A DNA stretch of 34,749 nt from a bacterium (GCA_016934595.1 JAFGSM010000061.1:1-34749); one strand, 5' to 3'; counted from the first letter of the stretch, positions 8,397-17,981 are shown. Notes: a model not told the origin generated them from the sequence alone. Translations and numbers: made by a program.

Positions 8397-10127
8397 TTGA
8401 ATTTAGATTTAACAGGAAACAGGTTAGGGGAGCTTCTTATCAAAAAAGGGCTCCTCAGTGAAGAGGACCTTGGAAAGGCCATGGAACAGAGGTCTGCCAC
8501 AACGGACAGACTTGGCAAAGTGCTCATCGGCCTTGGATTTATCTCCGAAGATGATCTGTATAAGACGCTTAGCGAGCAACTCAACATCCCGTATCTTCCT
8601 CAGTCTGAATACCCTGAAGCAACCATTCTGGATATAGACTTTTCCCTTAAATTCATGCGCCAGTACAGGTTTTTCCCATTAGAAATAAAGGACGGGACAC
8701 TGGCTATAGCCATGAGTGATCCATTGGATTTTGATACCATAGATGAGCTGAGGCTTTTCACAAAGCAGAAGATAAAGGTCTATATCTCAAAAGAGACGGA
8801 TGTGCTTACCGCCATTGAGCAAAGATACGGCGAAGGCACTACGACCATGGAGAAGATAATCGGAGATATGGCAGAGGAGGAGCTGCAGCTTCTCGCTTAC
8901 GGAGAAGAGGAGGATATAGATCATCTAAGGGATATGGCATCGGAGGCCCCTATAATAAAACTGGTCAATCTTTTTATATCAAGGGCCATTGAAGACGGTG
9001 CCAGCGATATACACATCGAGCCCTTCGAGGATAAACTACTTGTTAGATTGAGGATAGATGGGATTTTGCACGACATAGAATCCCCGCCAAAACGTATTCA
9101 GGCCGCCATTACATCCAGGGTAAAGATTATGGCCAATTTGAATATTGCAGAAAGGAGGCTGCCTCAGGATGGAAGGGTCAGGCTGAGGGTGGCGGGCAGA
9201 AAGATAGATCTCAGGGTATCCACTGTGCCCACGCTCTATGGAGAGAGTGTAGTTCTTAGGGTATTGGACAGGGAAAGCATCTTTCTCAGGCTTGAGGACC
9301 TTGGATTTCCTTCTGACAAGCTGGATGATTTTGAACGCCTTATTCACAAGCCTCATGGGATCATTCTGGTTACAGGACCTACAGGCAGCGGAAAAACCAC
9401 GACCCTTTATGCCGCATTGGAGAAGATCAACTCTCCTGACAAAAAGATAATCACGGTTGAAGACCCTGTTGAGTACCAGTTGAGCGGGGTTAATCAGATT
9501 CAGGTCAATCCGAAGATAGGCCTAACGTTTGCCAATGGATTGAGGTCGATAGTCCGTCAGGACCCTGACATCATGATGGTCGGAGAGATAAGAGACAGGG
9601 AAACGGCAGAGATATCCATCCAATCGGCCTTGACAGGGCATCTTGTCTTTTCAACACTTCACACTAACGACGCTCCAAGCGCAATAACAAGGCTTCTCGA
9701 TATGGGTGTTGAGGGCTATCTGGTATCTTCATGCCTGGAAGGCATATTGGCCCAAAGGCTTGTAAGGGTGATCTGCAAAAGCTGTAAACAACCTGTCATA
9801 CCGGACAAAAAGGCGCTGGAGGAGATGGGCATAAAGGCGAGGGAGATGAGGGTCGCCTATCGCGGCAAGGGATGCGATGTATGCAAAAATACAGGATATC
9901 ATGGCCGTACCGGCATATTTGAGTTCATGACGATAACGGATCCTGTTAGAAACTTGATATTGGAGAAGACAGGGTCAAGCATCGTTAGGCAGAAAGCCAT
10001 TCAAATGGGGCTTAAGCCTTTAAGAGAGGATGGCTGGGACAAGGTAAAACAAGGTGTCACGACCATCGAGGAGGTCCTCAGGGTGACCCGCGAAGAGGAA
10101 GTGGCCGGGCTTATGGAGGGATCATAG
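8397..10127 (+). CDS. gspE: Type II secretion system ATPase GspE
   Basis: Walker A 'GPTGSGKTTTLYAAL', Asp box, 'GEIRDRETAEISIQSALTGHLVFSTLHTNDAPSAITRL', tetra-Cys 'CKSCK...CDVCKNTGYHGRTGIFE'. TTG 8397 follows GGGAGG; ORF track starts at 8385. Confidence 0.95.
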   Translation: MNLDLTGNRLGELLIKKGLLSEEDLGKAMEQRSATTDRLGKVLIGLGFISEDDLYKTLSEQLNIPYLPQSEYPEATILDIDFSLKFMRQYRFFPLEIKDGTLAIAMSDPLDFDTIDELRLFTKQKIKVYISKETDVLTAIEQRYGEGTTTMEKIIGDMAEEELQLLAYGEEEDIDHLRDMASEAPIIKLVNLFISRAIEDGASDIHIEPFEDKLLVRLRIDGILHDIESPPKRIQAAITSRVKIMANLNIAERRLPQDGRVRLRVAGRKIDLRVSTVPTLYGESVVLRVLDRESIFLRLEDLGFPSDKLDDFERLIHKPHGIILVTGPTGSGKTTTLYAALEKINSPDKKIITVEDPVEYQLSGVNQIQVNPKIGLTFANGLRSIVRQDPDIMMVGEIRDRETAEISIQSALTGHLVFSTLHTNDAPSAITRLLDMGVEGYLVSSCLEGILAQRLVRVICKSCKQPVIPDKKALEEMGIKAREMRVAYRGKGCDVCKNTGYHGRTGIFEFMTITDPVRNLILEKTGSSIVRQKAIQMGLKPLREDGWDKVKQGVTTIEEVLRVTREEEVAGLMEGS

Positions 10128-10133
10128 AAGGAA

Positions 10134-11357
10134 ATGGCGGTTTTTGTGTATAAGGCGTCTGACAGCTCCGGGAAAATAATAACAGGCAGTATGGAAGCCA
10201 AGGACAAGGCTATGGTTATAAACCGGTTGCAGTCATCCTCCTATTTCCCTATAAAGGTAGAACAGGGGACGCAGACGCATGCATCTTTCGTTGAACGTGT
10301 CAAGGGAAAACGGGTATTTGAAAGGGTAACCAGCAAGGATATTTTGAGTTTTACCCAGCAGCTTGCCACATTGACGGGCTCTTCCATACCTCTTGACAGA
10401 AGCCTTGCAACTCTCAAGGAACTGGCGGAGAAAGAAAAACTTGCCTCAATTATAGACGACATTCATAAAAACGTACATGGAGGAAGCCACTTTGCCGATG
10501 CGCTGGCCCAGCATCCCAAATACTTTAGCAAGCTGTATATCAATATGGTAAAGGCAGGCGAGGCAGGAGGCGTGCTGGAGACGGTTCTGGCAAGGCTTGC
10601 GGAATTTCTGGAAAGCTCTCAGGAGATGAGGGATAATATTGTCAGCGCCCTTATATATCCGATCCTGCTAACCCTTGTAGGCGGGATCGCTGTCGCCATA
10701 TTGCTGATCTTTGTCGTGCCAAAATTTAAACTCATATTTATGGACATGGGCCAGGCCATGCCGATTCCTACACAGATATTGCTGGGTTTTAGCCAGGCCA
10801 TAGTGGATTACTGGTGGTTGATTCTTGGTGTTTTAGGTGTAGGATATTATATAATAAGACGCTATATAGATTCGCCCAGGGGCAAATGGAGATGGGACAG
10901 GATGAAGTTAAGAATGCCCGTCTTTGGCGCTCTGGTGCAGAAGATAGAGATTTCACGTTTCACAAGGACTTTGGGCACATTGATACAAAGCGGGGTGCCC
11001 ATTTTGCAGTCTTTGGGAATTGTCAGGGATATCATTGGAAATGTAGTTGTTTCCAAGTCCATAAGCAGGGTTCAGAGCAGCATTAAGGAAGGGGAAAAGA
11101 TTTCTGAGCCCCTCAAACAAAGCGGGATATTCCCTCCGCTTGCTGTTCACATGATTGATGTAGGGGAAGAAACTGGGCAACTGGAGAATATGATGTTCAA
11201 GGTCGCCGACACATTTGATGTCGATGTGAGAAATGGCATAAAAAGGCTGGTCGGCCTTTTGGAGCCGGTGCTCATACTGCTTATGGGGATTATCGTGGGA
11301 TTCATTGTAGTTTCCATGCTCCTGGCCATATTCAGCGTCAATGAGATACCGCTTTGA
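10134..11357 (+). CDS. gspF: Type II secretion inner-membrane platform protein GspF
   Basis: 'MAVFVYKASDSSGKIITGSMEAKDK', 'FTQQLATLTGSSIPLDRSLATL', duplicated T2SSF domains and three TM segments. Confidence 0.95.
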   Translation: MAVFVYKASDSSGKIITGSMEAKDKAMVINRLQSSSYFPIKVEQGTQTHASFVERVKGKRVFERVTSKDILSFTQQLATLTGSSIPLDRSLATLKELAEKEKLASIIDDIHKNVHGGSHFADALAQHPKYFSKLYINMVKAGEAGGVLETVLARLAEFLESSQEMRDNIVSALIYPILLTLVGGIAVAILLIFVVPKFKLIFMDMGQAMPIPTQILLGFSQAIVDYWWLILGVLGVGYYIIRRYIDSPRGKWRWDRMKLRMPVFGALVQKIEISRFTRTLGTLIQSGVPILQSLGIVRDIIGNVVVSKSISRVQSSIKEGEKISEPLKQSGIFPPLAVHMIDVGEETGQLENMMFKVADTFDVDVRNGIKRLVGLLEPVLILLMGIIVGFIVVSMLLAIFSVNEIPL

Positions 11358-11383
11358 CAAAAACCTTAACGAGAGGGATCTTT

Positions 11384-11848
11384 ATGAAAAGAAAAATATG
11401 GGATGATTCGTCACTGCTTTGTCAGAGGGGTTTTACTCTGATAGAACTGCTTGTGGTTATGATTATAATCAGCATGCTGGCGGCCCTTGTCGGTCCAAGG
11501 GTTTTCAAGAAATTGGGCAAGGCTAAGATGCAGGCCGCAGAGGGGCAGATTCATCTTTTTGAAATGGCCCTTGACACATATCGACTTGATACAGGCCATT
11601 ACCCTGAAAGACTGGAGGATCTGGTAAACAGGCCAGGCGGATCGGATTTCTGGGATGGGCCGTATTTGAAAAAAGGTATACCCAAGGACCCCTGGGGGAA
11701 TGATTACCATTACGCAAAATCAGGGGAAGAGTATGTGCTTCAATCTTATGGCGCGGATGGTCAGCCGGGCGGAGAAGGCGAAAACGCAGATATCCCAAAA
11801 GGTGATGATATGCAAACCAGGACGGTGGTTTCACCGGGAGAGTATTGA
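11384..11848 (+). CDS. gspG: Major pseudopilin GspG
   Basis: 'CQRG|FTLIELLVVMIIISMLAALVGPRV', 'DTYRLDTGHYPERLEDLVNRP', 'WDGPYLKKGIPKDPWGNDYHY'. ATG 11384 preceded by gagaggg; ORF track opens at 11354. Confidence 0.95.
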   Translation: MKRKIWDDSSLLCQRGFTLIELLVVMIIISMLAALVGPRVFKKLGKAKMQAAEGQIHLFEMALDTYRLDTGHYPERLEDLVNRPGGSDFWDGPYLKKGIPKDPWGNDYHYAKSGEEYVLQSYGADGQPGGEGENADIPKGDDMQTRTVVSPGEY

Positions 11849-11857
11849 CGCCTGTAT

Positions 11858-12490
11858 ATGAGGTTTATCTCGAAAATAGCCTTTTATTTTCATCCAGCCC
11901 GGCGCAGCAAAACGGCAAGGGCGTTTGTTTTGGAGAATAATAACCCTCACGGGTTTACCCTGTTCGAGATAATTGTCGTTATGGGGATCATTGCCATTGT
12001 GGCTGCCCTCATTGTGCCGAGGGTTGGAAACACCATTTACAATATGAGGCTTCGTTCGGCCGTTCGTCAGTGTTCGGCAGTTTTGAGATATACGAGAAGC
12101 ATGGCGATAACCACCCAAAAAGAACAAAGGGTCAGTTTTTTTATCAAGGGCGATCCTGAGGAAAAGGATTATTACAATTATAACAGGGTAACCAGGGATT
12201 CAAGCGGTCAATCCGGAGGGGAAGCTTATGATATAGACGAGGCAGGCGGTCCTGACAGCCTGAAGCATGAGACAAGAAAGGTGGAGATGGATTCTTCTAT
12301 ATCCTTGAGATGGAGGGATGCTCCGGATAAGGATTGGAAAGAGGAAGGCAGGTTTGAGGTCATCTTTTCCCAAAGGGGCATTGCCTCGGGGGGAGAAATA
12401 AGGTTTGCCCTCTTTGAGGGGAAAAGGGATTACATTTTGAGTGTAGATCCGGTGACAGGGAGGGCAAAAATCCTTGCAGGAGAGGGATAG
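11858..12490 (+). CDS. gspH: Minor pseudopilin GspH
   Basis: Prepilin motif 'NPHG|FTLFEIIVVMGIIAIVAALIVPRV' and operon position. Confidence 0.85.
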   Translation: MRFISKIAFYFHPARRSKTARAFVLENNNPHGFTLFEIIVVMGIIAIVAALIVPRVGNTIYNMRLRSAVRQCSAVLRYTRSMAITTQKEQRVSFFIKGDPEEKDYYNYNRVTRDSSGQSGGEAYDIDEAGGPDSLKHETRKVEMDSSISLRWRDAPDKDWKEEGRFEVIFSQRGIASGGEIRFALFEGKRDYILSVDPVTGRAKILAGEG

Positions 12491-12495
12491 TTGCT

Positions 12496-13032
12496 TTGCT
12501 TATTAGGTTTGTAAGAAAACCCTTTATGGGCCTTTGGCTGGCGATAAAGGATAAAGATGCACGAAAGGGATTTTTTTTAAACAAAGAATGGCGCAGGGGT
12601 TTTACACTTCTTGAGATAATGGTGGCGCTTGCGATAATGTCCATAGCCCTTGTTACGGTTATGCAGCTTTTTTCCGGGTCTCTACGCTCGGCCAAGGTGT
12701 CTTATGATTATTCTCTGGCAGTTATAGGCGCAAAAACCAAGATGGAGGAAGCCCTGGCAGCCAAAAACATGGAAGATTTTGATGATCTCGCAAAAAGCGG
12801 CGAGTTTGATAATGATCTGCTAAATGGTTATCATTGGGAGATCATCGGGCCTGAGCCTTATGAAGAGATGCTGCCTGAAGGCTTGAGGACGGATATCGAT
12901 AAAGAAAAAGGGCCTGTCGCCGATTTGCCTTATAAATTATACCAGATCGATGTTAAGGTCAAATGGAATGTCGGCGACAAGGAAAAAGAAGTGGGTTTTA
13001 CAACGCTTAAGATGCTGGAGGAAAGGGATTAG
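12496..13032 (+). CDS. gspI: Minor pseudopilin GspI
   Basis: 'WRRG|FTLLEIMVALAIMSIALVTVMQLFSGSLRSAKVSYDYSLAVIGAKTKMEEAL' and operon position. Confidence 0.85.
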   Translation: MLIRFVRKPFMGLWLAIKDKDARKGFFLNKEWRRGFTLLEIMVALAIMSIALVTVMQLFSGSLRSAKVSYDYSLAVIGAKTKMEEALAAKNMEDFDDLAKSGEFDNDLLNGYHWEIIGPEPYEEMLPEGLRTDIDKEKGPVADLPYKLYQIDVKVKWNVGDKEKEVGFTTLKMLEERD

Positions 13033-13798
13033 AGGCCGTATCGGAAGCATAAAGAGGGAAGCAGGTTTTACCCTGCTTGAATTGGTGATATCCGTAACAA
13101 TCCTTGCCCTCATCCTCGGCGTGATCCTTGGCGCGATGCGTTTGGGAAGCAGGTCCTGGGAGGTTGAGGAAAAGAGGGTGGAGAGGCTGCAGAGGATGAG
13201 GGTCACGTATGATATCATCTCGGAAGATATCAAATCCGTTTTGTGTAATGTAAAGAAAAGTATTTGTCCTGGAGGCAGCGGTTGCAGACATATAGCCCAT
13301 ATGTTTATCGGCGAAAATGACAGGATAAAATTCGTGTCTGCAAATCCCGGCATCGGCGCAAATCTTAGCAGGAGCAGATACAGGGTGGCAAGTTATTATC
13401 TGGGCCAGGACTATAATACGGAATATGAAGGGGTTGTCCTTGAAGAGAGCAAATGGCTCTTCCCTGATTTTTTCCGTTTTGACTTCGTATGCGATATATG
13501 CGATTCCGAGTCAAGCGAGTTTGAAAGCGAGTCGAATCTATATGTCATCTATCCGGATGTGACAGAGCTGACTTTTCAGTATTATGGAACCAGAAACGGC
13601 GAGTCTGAACCTGATTGGTATGATACATGGAATTCCCTGGAAGACCTTTGTTCCTGCGACCCTGGATATATACAGGAGCTATTGCCTGAAAAAGTAAGGA
13701 TAAGGATGCTCAGGCCGCCTATTAAAGGCCGGAAGGCGGAAGAAGAGCCCGAAGAAATTGTCATTGAGGTATATATAAGGTGCGGACAGGGAACATAA
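12950..13798 (+). CDS. gspJ: Minor pseudopilin GspJ (start uncertain, probably downstream of 12950)
   Basis: 'KREAG|FTLLELVISVTILALILGVILGAMRLGSRSWEVEEKR' and operon position. Confidence 0.85.
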   Translation: MLRSNGMSATRKKKWVLQRLRCWRKGIRGRIGSIKREAGFTLLELVISVTILALILGVILGAMRLGSRSWEVEEKRVERLQRMRVTYDIISEDIKSVLCNVKKSICPGGSGCRHIAHMFIGENDRIKFVSANPGIGANLSRSRYRVASYYLGQDYNTEYEGVVLEESKWLFPDFFRFDFVCDICDSESSEFESESNLYVIYPDVTELTFQYYGTRNGESEPDWYDTWNSLEDLCSCDPGYIQELLPEKVRIRMLRPPIKGRKAEEEPEEIVIEVYIRCGQGT

Positions 13799-14838
13799 CA
13801 ACAATTATTTTCGGGGCAGTGATTATATTGACCTCATGTTACCTTTTTGGTCATTCCTGCGAAGGCCGGAACCCAGGATTTACAGATGAAAGAGGTGTCG
13901 CGCTGATGATGATTTTGTGGGTCTTGATCCTTTTGGATATAATTGTGCTTCAGTTTGCTTCATCGATGAGGACGGAGGTGGAAATCACCAGAAATTTCAG
14001 GGACAGCATTGAGTCTTATTATCTGGCAATGGCTGGCATCGAGATGGCGAAGTTTGAATTAAAATATGTGGGAAGCATCACAAGGACGCATGGCCCTGAT
14101 CCCAACAGCGGCGCAGTGGATTTCAGGATCGGCTCTCTGGACAGGGAAGAAAGCCCCCGTTTCGGGAGGCGGGTATCTATGGGACGAGGAAGATTTTCTT
14201 ACGAATACCACCCGAAGGATGCAAAATATGATCTGAATTTTCTGACAGGACCAGGAAATGAGGCGAAGCTTAAGGAGGTTCTTGTAGAATGCGGGGTGGA
14301 ACCAGAAAGCCCGGAATTGAGCGATATCTCAAGATCGATTATAGACTGGAGGGACGCGGATCACGATCTGTCAGGGCCTGACATAGGCGCTGAGGATGAT
14401 TGGTATAAGGACAACTGGCAGGGTTATGAATGCAAAGATGATATGTTCTACAGCGTTGACGAATTGGCTCTCATCAGGGGCTTAAGACTTGAAGAAGGGG
14501 ACACCGGGGATGAGATAAAAGAGAAAAAGGCTCTGCTAAATCGTATCTATGAAAAAGTGGATGCCCACCCTTTTGACAATAGATTGATACCTCCTCATAG
14601 AGTCCCCAATCCTATCTGGGATCCAAATCGTGACACCCCTATTATGAATAAAAGATCGGAATATTATGAGGTGATATCCACCGGTTGGGTCAAAGGGGGT
14701 ATTGCACAGAGGAAGATCAAGGCCGGATTCAAGATAAAGGGGAGTGAAAACATACAGTTTATTTCATGGACTGACAATTATATACCGCTTGAGGATTTTG
14801 ACCCGAATCAGGGCAATGCAGATTCGGATACGATTTAG
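13780..14838 (+). CDS. gspK: Minor pseudopilin GspK
   Basis: 'DERG|VALMMILWVLILLDIIVLQFASSMRTEVEITRNFRDSIESYYLAMAGIEMA' and 'SIIDWRDADHD...YKD...YSVDELALIRGL'; no Glu at +5, as usual for GspK. Confidence 0.92.
   Translation: MRTGNITTIIFGAVIILTSCYLFGHSCEGRNPGFTDERGVALMMILWVLILLDIIVLQFASSMRTEVEITRNFRDSIESYYLAMAGIEMAKFELKYVGSITRTHGPDPNSGAVDFRIGSLDREESPRFGRRVSMGRGRFSYEYHPKDAKYDLNFLTGPGNEAKLKEVLVECGVEPESPELSDISRSIIDWRDADHDLSGPDIGAEDDWYKDNWQGYECKDDMFYSVDELALIRGLRLEEGDTGDEIKEKKALLNRIYEKVDAHPFDNRLIPPHRVPNPIWDPNRDTPIMNKRSEYYEVISTGWVKGGIAQRKIKAGFKIKGSENIQFISWTDNYIPLEDFDPNQGNADSDTI
13850..13890 (+). repeat. 41-bp palindromic repeat, copy 1 (inside gspK leader)
   Basis: gtcattcctgcgaaggccggaacccaggatttacagatgaa; matches copies at 29768-29808 (reverse) and 34191-34231. 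Confidence 0.9.
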
Positions 14839-14859
14839 AGTTTTTTTAAAGAGGAGAGG

Positions 14860-16395
14860 ATGTTTTTATTCCAGCAAAGTTTAGGGATAGATTTCAGGGA
14901 GGATACACTCCGTCTGGTTTTATTGGGCAAGACCATTAAAGGCACAATCCTGGTGGATCACCTGATAAAAAGATACCCGAACCTGGCTGATAAGCCTAGG
15001 GAAGGGGAGGCAATCGATGAGCTGGTGGCAGACCTGAATGCCTTTTTTTCTGACCGTAGCCGTCCTTCGGAGGTGATTTTAGGCATTCCGAGGCAGAAGG
15101 TTATACTCAGAGAGATACACTTGCCTGCCCTTGAACGGGAGGAGTTAAAAGAGATCATCACCTTTGAGATTGAGAAACATATACCATTGCCTTCCCAGGA
15201 AATATATTATGACTATCAAACAATGGAAAAGGTTTCAGAATCTGAAAATAGGATAATGCTGGGTTTGATCAAAAAGGAGGATATGGATTTTTATCTTAAT
15301 ATCCTTGAGAGGGCTCAGCTAATTCCCACGCTGGCTACACCCCTGTCCTATGTCCTAAAAGATTGCCCAGGCTGCAATCATTTTGCCGGTCAAGACCTTG
15401 GCGCCATGGTGGATATCGGAGAAAAAGAGATTGAGATTGACCTGCTTCAGGGCAGCAGCCTTGTCTTCAGCAGGAGTTTATCCATTAAAGATGAGGGATT
15501 GGATGAAGATTCTGCCATGACAAACAGAGAGCCTTCTTCAAAGGATGAAGAAGAAGGTTTAATGGATAAAAAGACGAGGGCTATCGGAACTGGGCTGCTT
15601 GGCATTGTCAAACAGATGTTCCGGACAATAAAGCATCCTGTGGATGAAGGGCTTGCAAGGATTGTTTTAACAGGCATGGGCGCATATGATTTACATTTGT
15701 CGGATTTTCTTCATGAAAGCTCGGGTATAGATGTTTACATACCTAATCCCTTCCATGGATTGACGGAAAAAAGTATATCAGGCCGCAAGGCATCCGCTCT
15801 CGCAATGGCCACAGGCCTGGCTGTAAAGGGGTTAAAGGAGAGTTTCACAGACCTGAACCTTCTTCCCGTCGAGATGAGGGTAAGGCGGACATCGCACGCA
15901 TTCTCTTTTGCCGTGATATTATTGTCCCTGCTTTTTTTATTGCTAACGGCTACGGCTTATACGGGTTTTGGAAAGTCTGGCTGGTTTTATCTTCCAAAGA
16001 GATTAAAGCTCGAAAGGGTTGTTAATACATCCAAGCAATTGCAGGATCAGGTGCGTGATATCAGGATAGTTTCCCAAAGGATCGATGAAACCTCCAAGAA
16101 GATAGACGAGATCCGTACTTTGATGAAAAAACGCGTCAGCAAGCTTGAAATATTGCAGGAACTGAGCGCGATTATACCTGAAAGCGTCTGGCTGGACAAG
16201 GCCGACATAGCAAACGACAAGATTGAAATAAACGGTTATGCGGATGCCTCCTCCAGTTTGATCGGCATCATGGAGGACTCCCCTTTGCTTGAGAATGTCA
16301 TCTTTCCATCGACCATAACAAAGAGGCCTGGAGAAAAGGAGAGGTTCAGGATAATCGCCAATATCCAGAGGGGGCTGACCGAGAATGGGAAATAG
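14860..16395 (+). CDS. gspL: GspL-like protein with PilM-like (actin fold) and PilN-like parts
   Basis: 'SLGIDFREDTLRLVLLGK', 'ITFEIEKHIPLPSQEIYYDYQTM', TM segment, then 'ILQELSAIIPESVWLDKADIANDKIEINGYADASSSLIGIMEDS' PilN/GspL C-terminal ferredoxin-like pattern. Confidence 0.85.
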   Translation: MFLFQQSLGIDFREDTLRLVLLGKTIKGTILVDHLIKRYPNLADKPREGEAIDELVADLNAFFSDRSRPSEVILGIPRQKVILREIHLPALEREELKEIITFEIEKHIPLPSQEIYYDYQTMEKVSESENRIMLGLIKKEDMDFYLNILERAQLIPTLATPLSYVLKDCPGCNHFAGQDLGAMVDIGEKEIEIDLLQGSSLVFSRSLSIKDEGLDEDSAMTNREPSSKDEEEGLMDKKTRAIGTGLLGIVKQMFRTIKHPVDEGLARIVLTGMGAYDLHLSDFLHESSGIDVYIPNPFHGLTEKSISGRKASALAMATGLAVKGLKESFTDLNLLPVEMRVRRTSHAFSFAVILLSLLFLLLTATAYTGFGKSGWFYLPKRLKLERVVNTSKQLQDQVRDIRIVSQRIDETSKKIDEIRTLMKKRVSKLEILQELSAIIPESVWLDKADIANDKIEINGYADASSSLIGIMEDSPLLENVIFPSTITKRPGEKERFRIIANIQRGLTENGK

Positions 16396-16951
16396 CAAGG
16401 TAAAAAACCTGACATGGATTGCTCTGATTGGCGCGATGGGCATAGCGGCGTTTTATTTTGCCCTGGTCTACCCGTTTATTTTGAACAAAAGGGTAAATGA
16501 AAAGCTGGAAATAGAGGAGCAGAGGCTGGAGAATTACCTTCGAACGATCAGACAAAAGCCTGAAAAGGATGCGATGCTGGAGCATCTCATCCAAAGCGAG
16601 GAAAGATACCAGGATATGCTTATGGAACCCGACAAGCCTCCAGTGGTTGCAGCCAGGCTACAAAATACCCTTAAAGGGATGGCAGAGAATGAAGGGGTGA
16701 ATATCATCAGCGAAAAGCAATTGGCCATTTCAGAACAGGGGGCTTTTATAGAAGTGCCTGTTGAGATAACCCTAAGATGCAGCATAACAAAACTGACAAA
16801 TCTGATCTATGCCATAGAAGATTATCAAAGATTTCTTGATATATCTAAATTAAACATAAGGGTGGTAAATATAAGAAACCCTATTGATATAAGGGCGGAT
16901 ATGACAGTGTCCGGCTTTATACTCGCCAGAGGCATCTCGGAGGAGGGTTGA
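16385..16951 (+). CDS. gspM: GspM/PilO-like T2SS assembly protein
   Basis: Single N-terminal TM, coiled coil, then 'NEGVNIISEKQLAISEQGAFIEVPVEITLRCSITKLTNLIYAIEDYQRFLDISKLNIR'. Confidence 0.8.
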   Translation: MGNSKVKNLTWIALIGAMGIAAFYFALVYPFILNKRVNEKLEIEEQRLENYLRTIRQKPEKDAMLEHLIQSEERYQDMLMEPDKPPVVAARLQNTLKGMAENEGVNIISEKQLAISEQGAFIEVPVEITLRCSITKLTNLIYAIEDYQRFLDISKLNIRVVNIRNPIDIRADMTVSGFILARGISEEG

Positions 16952-17958
16952 TGTTTCGTAAAATCGTTTGGATCAATATCGGCCTTTTTGTTATAGTTGT
17001 TTTACTTTCATATAACCTTTATACACTTTGGTCCAGGATCATGGAAGATATGAAGGCCCCTTCCGTCCAGGTCAACATTGCCGAAAGCCCTGAAAGAACT
17101 TCGGAAGATGAAGAGAAGGAAGAGGTATTTGATTACAAACCCTCTTCGAGGATGAGTTATTCTTCCATTATTGAAAAGGATCTTTTCAGACCTGAGAGGG
17201 AGGAGTGGCAACCGCCTCCGCCTCCAGAGGAGGAAGATGTTGATATAAAACAAATCTCTCCCTATCCACAGTTTCCAGGTCAAGGCATGCCTCAGCCAGA
17301 GATGAAGACCCCTACCGTACTGGGGATTATTTTGATCGGCGAGGCCAGAAGGTATGCTATCATGCAAGGATGGACGAGAGAAGATGTACAGGAGAGGACC
17401 AGGAAGATAAGGCTGGGGGATGGAACCATACGGGAAGTCCCTTTGCCGCCAGTTCCAGGCAAAGTAACTCAGGACAAGATAAAGGCATACCGGATCGGGG
17501 ATTATATCTCGGAGGAGCAGATAGTTGATATACTTCCGGAAAAGGTTGTGCTGGAGAAGAATGACGGGGAAAGATACGATGTCCTGCTAAGAGAGCAGGC
17601 CAAATTGGATTTATGGAAGGTCCAGGACCTGTCCCAGCAGTCGCCAGGCCAGGTTGGCCCAGGCGGTTTTGGACCGGGCCAGATGCCGGTTGTCCCTGAT
17701 CCAAGGGCATATCCTATCCCGCCGGGTATTCCGCCAGGGTTGCCGGCGTATCCCTATATTCCGGTTTATCCGCCTGTGCCTCCGCCTGGTTATATACCAC
17801 CTCAGGCGATTCAGCCGCCTCAGGGAGGGTTTAATCCGCCTTTGGCGCCTACACCGGGTCAAAGGCCTTCGCAGCAGTCTTTTCCGGGTCAGCCCGGATT
17901 GCCTCAGGGAAGGTTTCCTTTCATTCCAGGACAGCCTGTGCCCGGGGTTACTAATTGA
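16951..17958 (+). CDS. gspC: GspC/GspN (PilP-like) periplasmic protein with Pro-rich C-terminal tail
   Basis: N-terminal TM, 'SYSSIIEKDLFRPEREEW', 'PTVLGIILIGEARRYAIMQ...YRIGDYISEEQIVDILPEKVVLE' HR domain; the ATG overlaps the gspM stop. C versus N naming uncertain. Confidence 0.75.
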   Translation: MFRKIVWINIGLFVIVVLLSYNLYTLWSRIMEDMKAPSVQVNIAESPERTSEDEEKEEVFDYKPSSRMSYSSIIEKDLFRPEREEWQPPPPPEEEDVDIKQISPYPQFPGQGMPQPEMKTPTVLGIILIGEARRYAIMQGWTREDVQERTRKIRLGDGTIREVPLPPVPGKVTQDKIKAYRIGDYISEEQIVDILPEKVVLEKNDGERYDVLLREQAKLDLWKVQDLSQQSPGQVGPGGFGPGQMPVVPDPRAYPIPPGIPPGLPAYPYIPVYPPVPPPGYIPPQAIQPPQGGFNPPLAPTPGQRPSQQSFPGQPGLPQGRFPFIPGQPVPGVTN

Positions 17959-17981
17959 TGATATCAAACGGAGGAATTTCT

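Noticed and set aside
10953-11360. 135-aa antisense ORF inside gspF
   Set aside because: No domain, and gspF coding is unambiguous.
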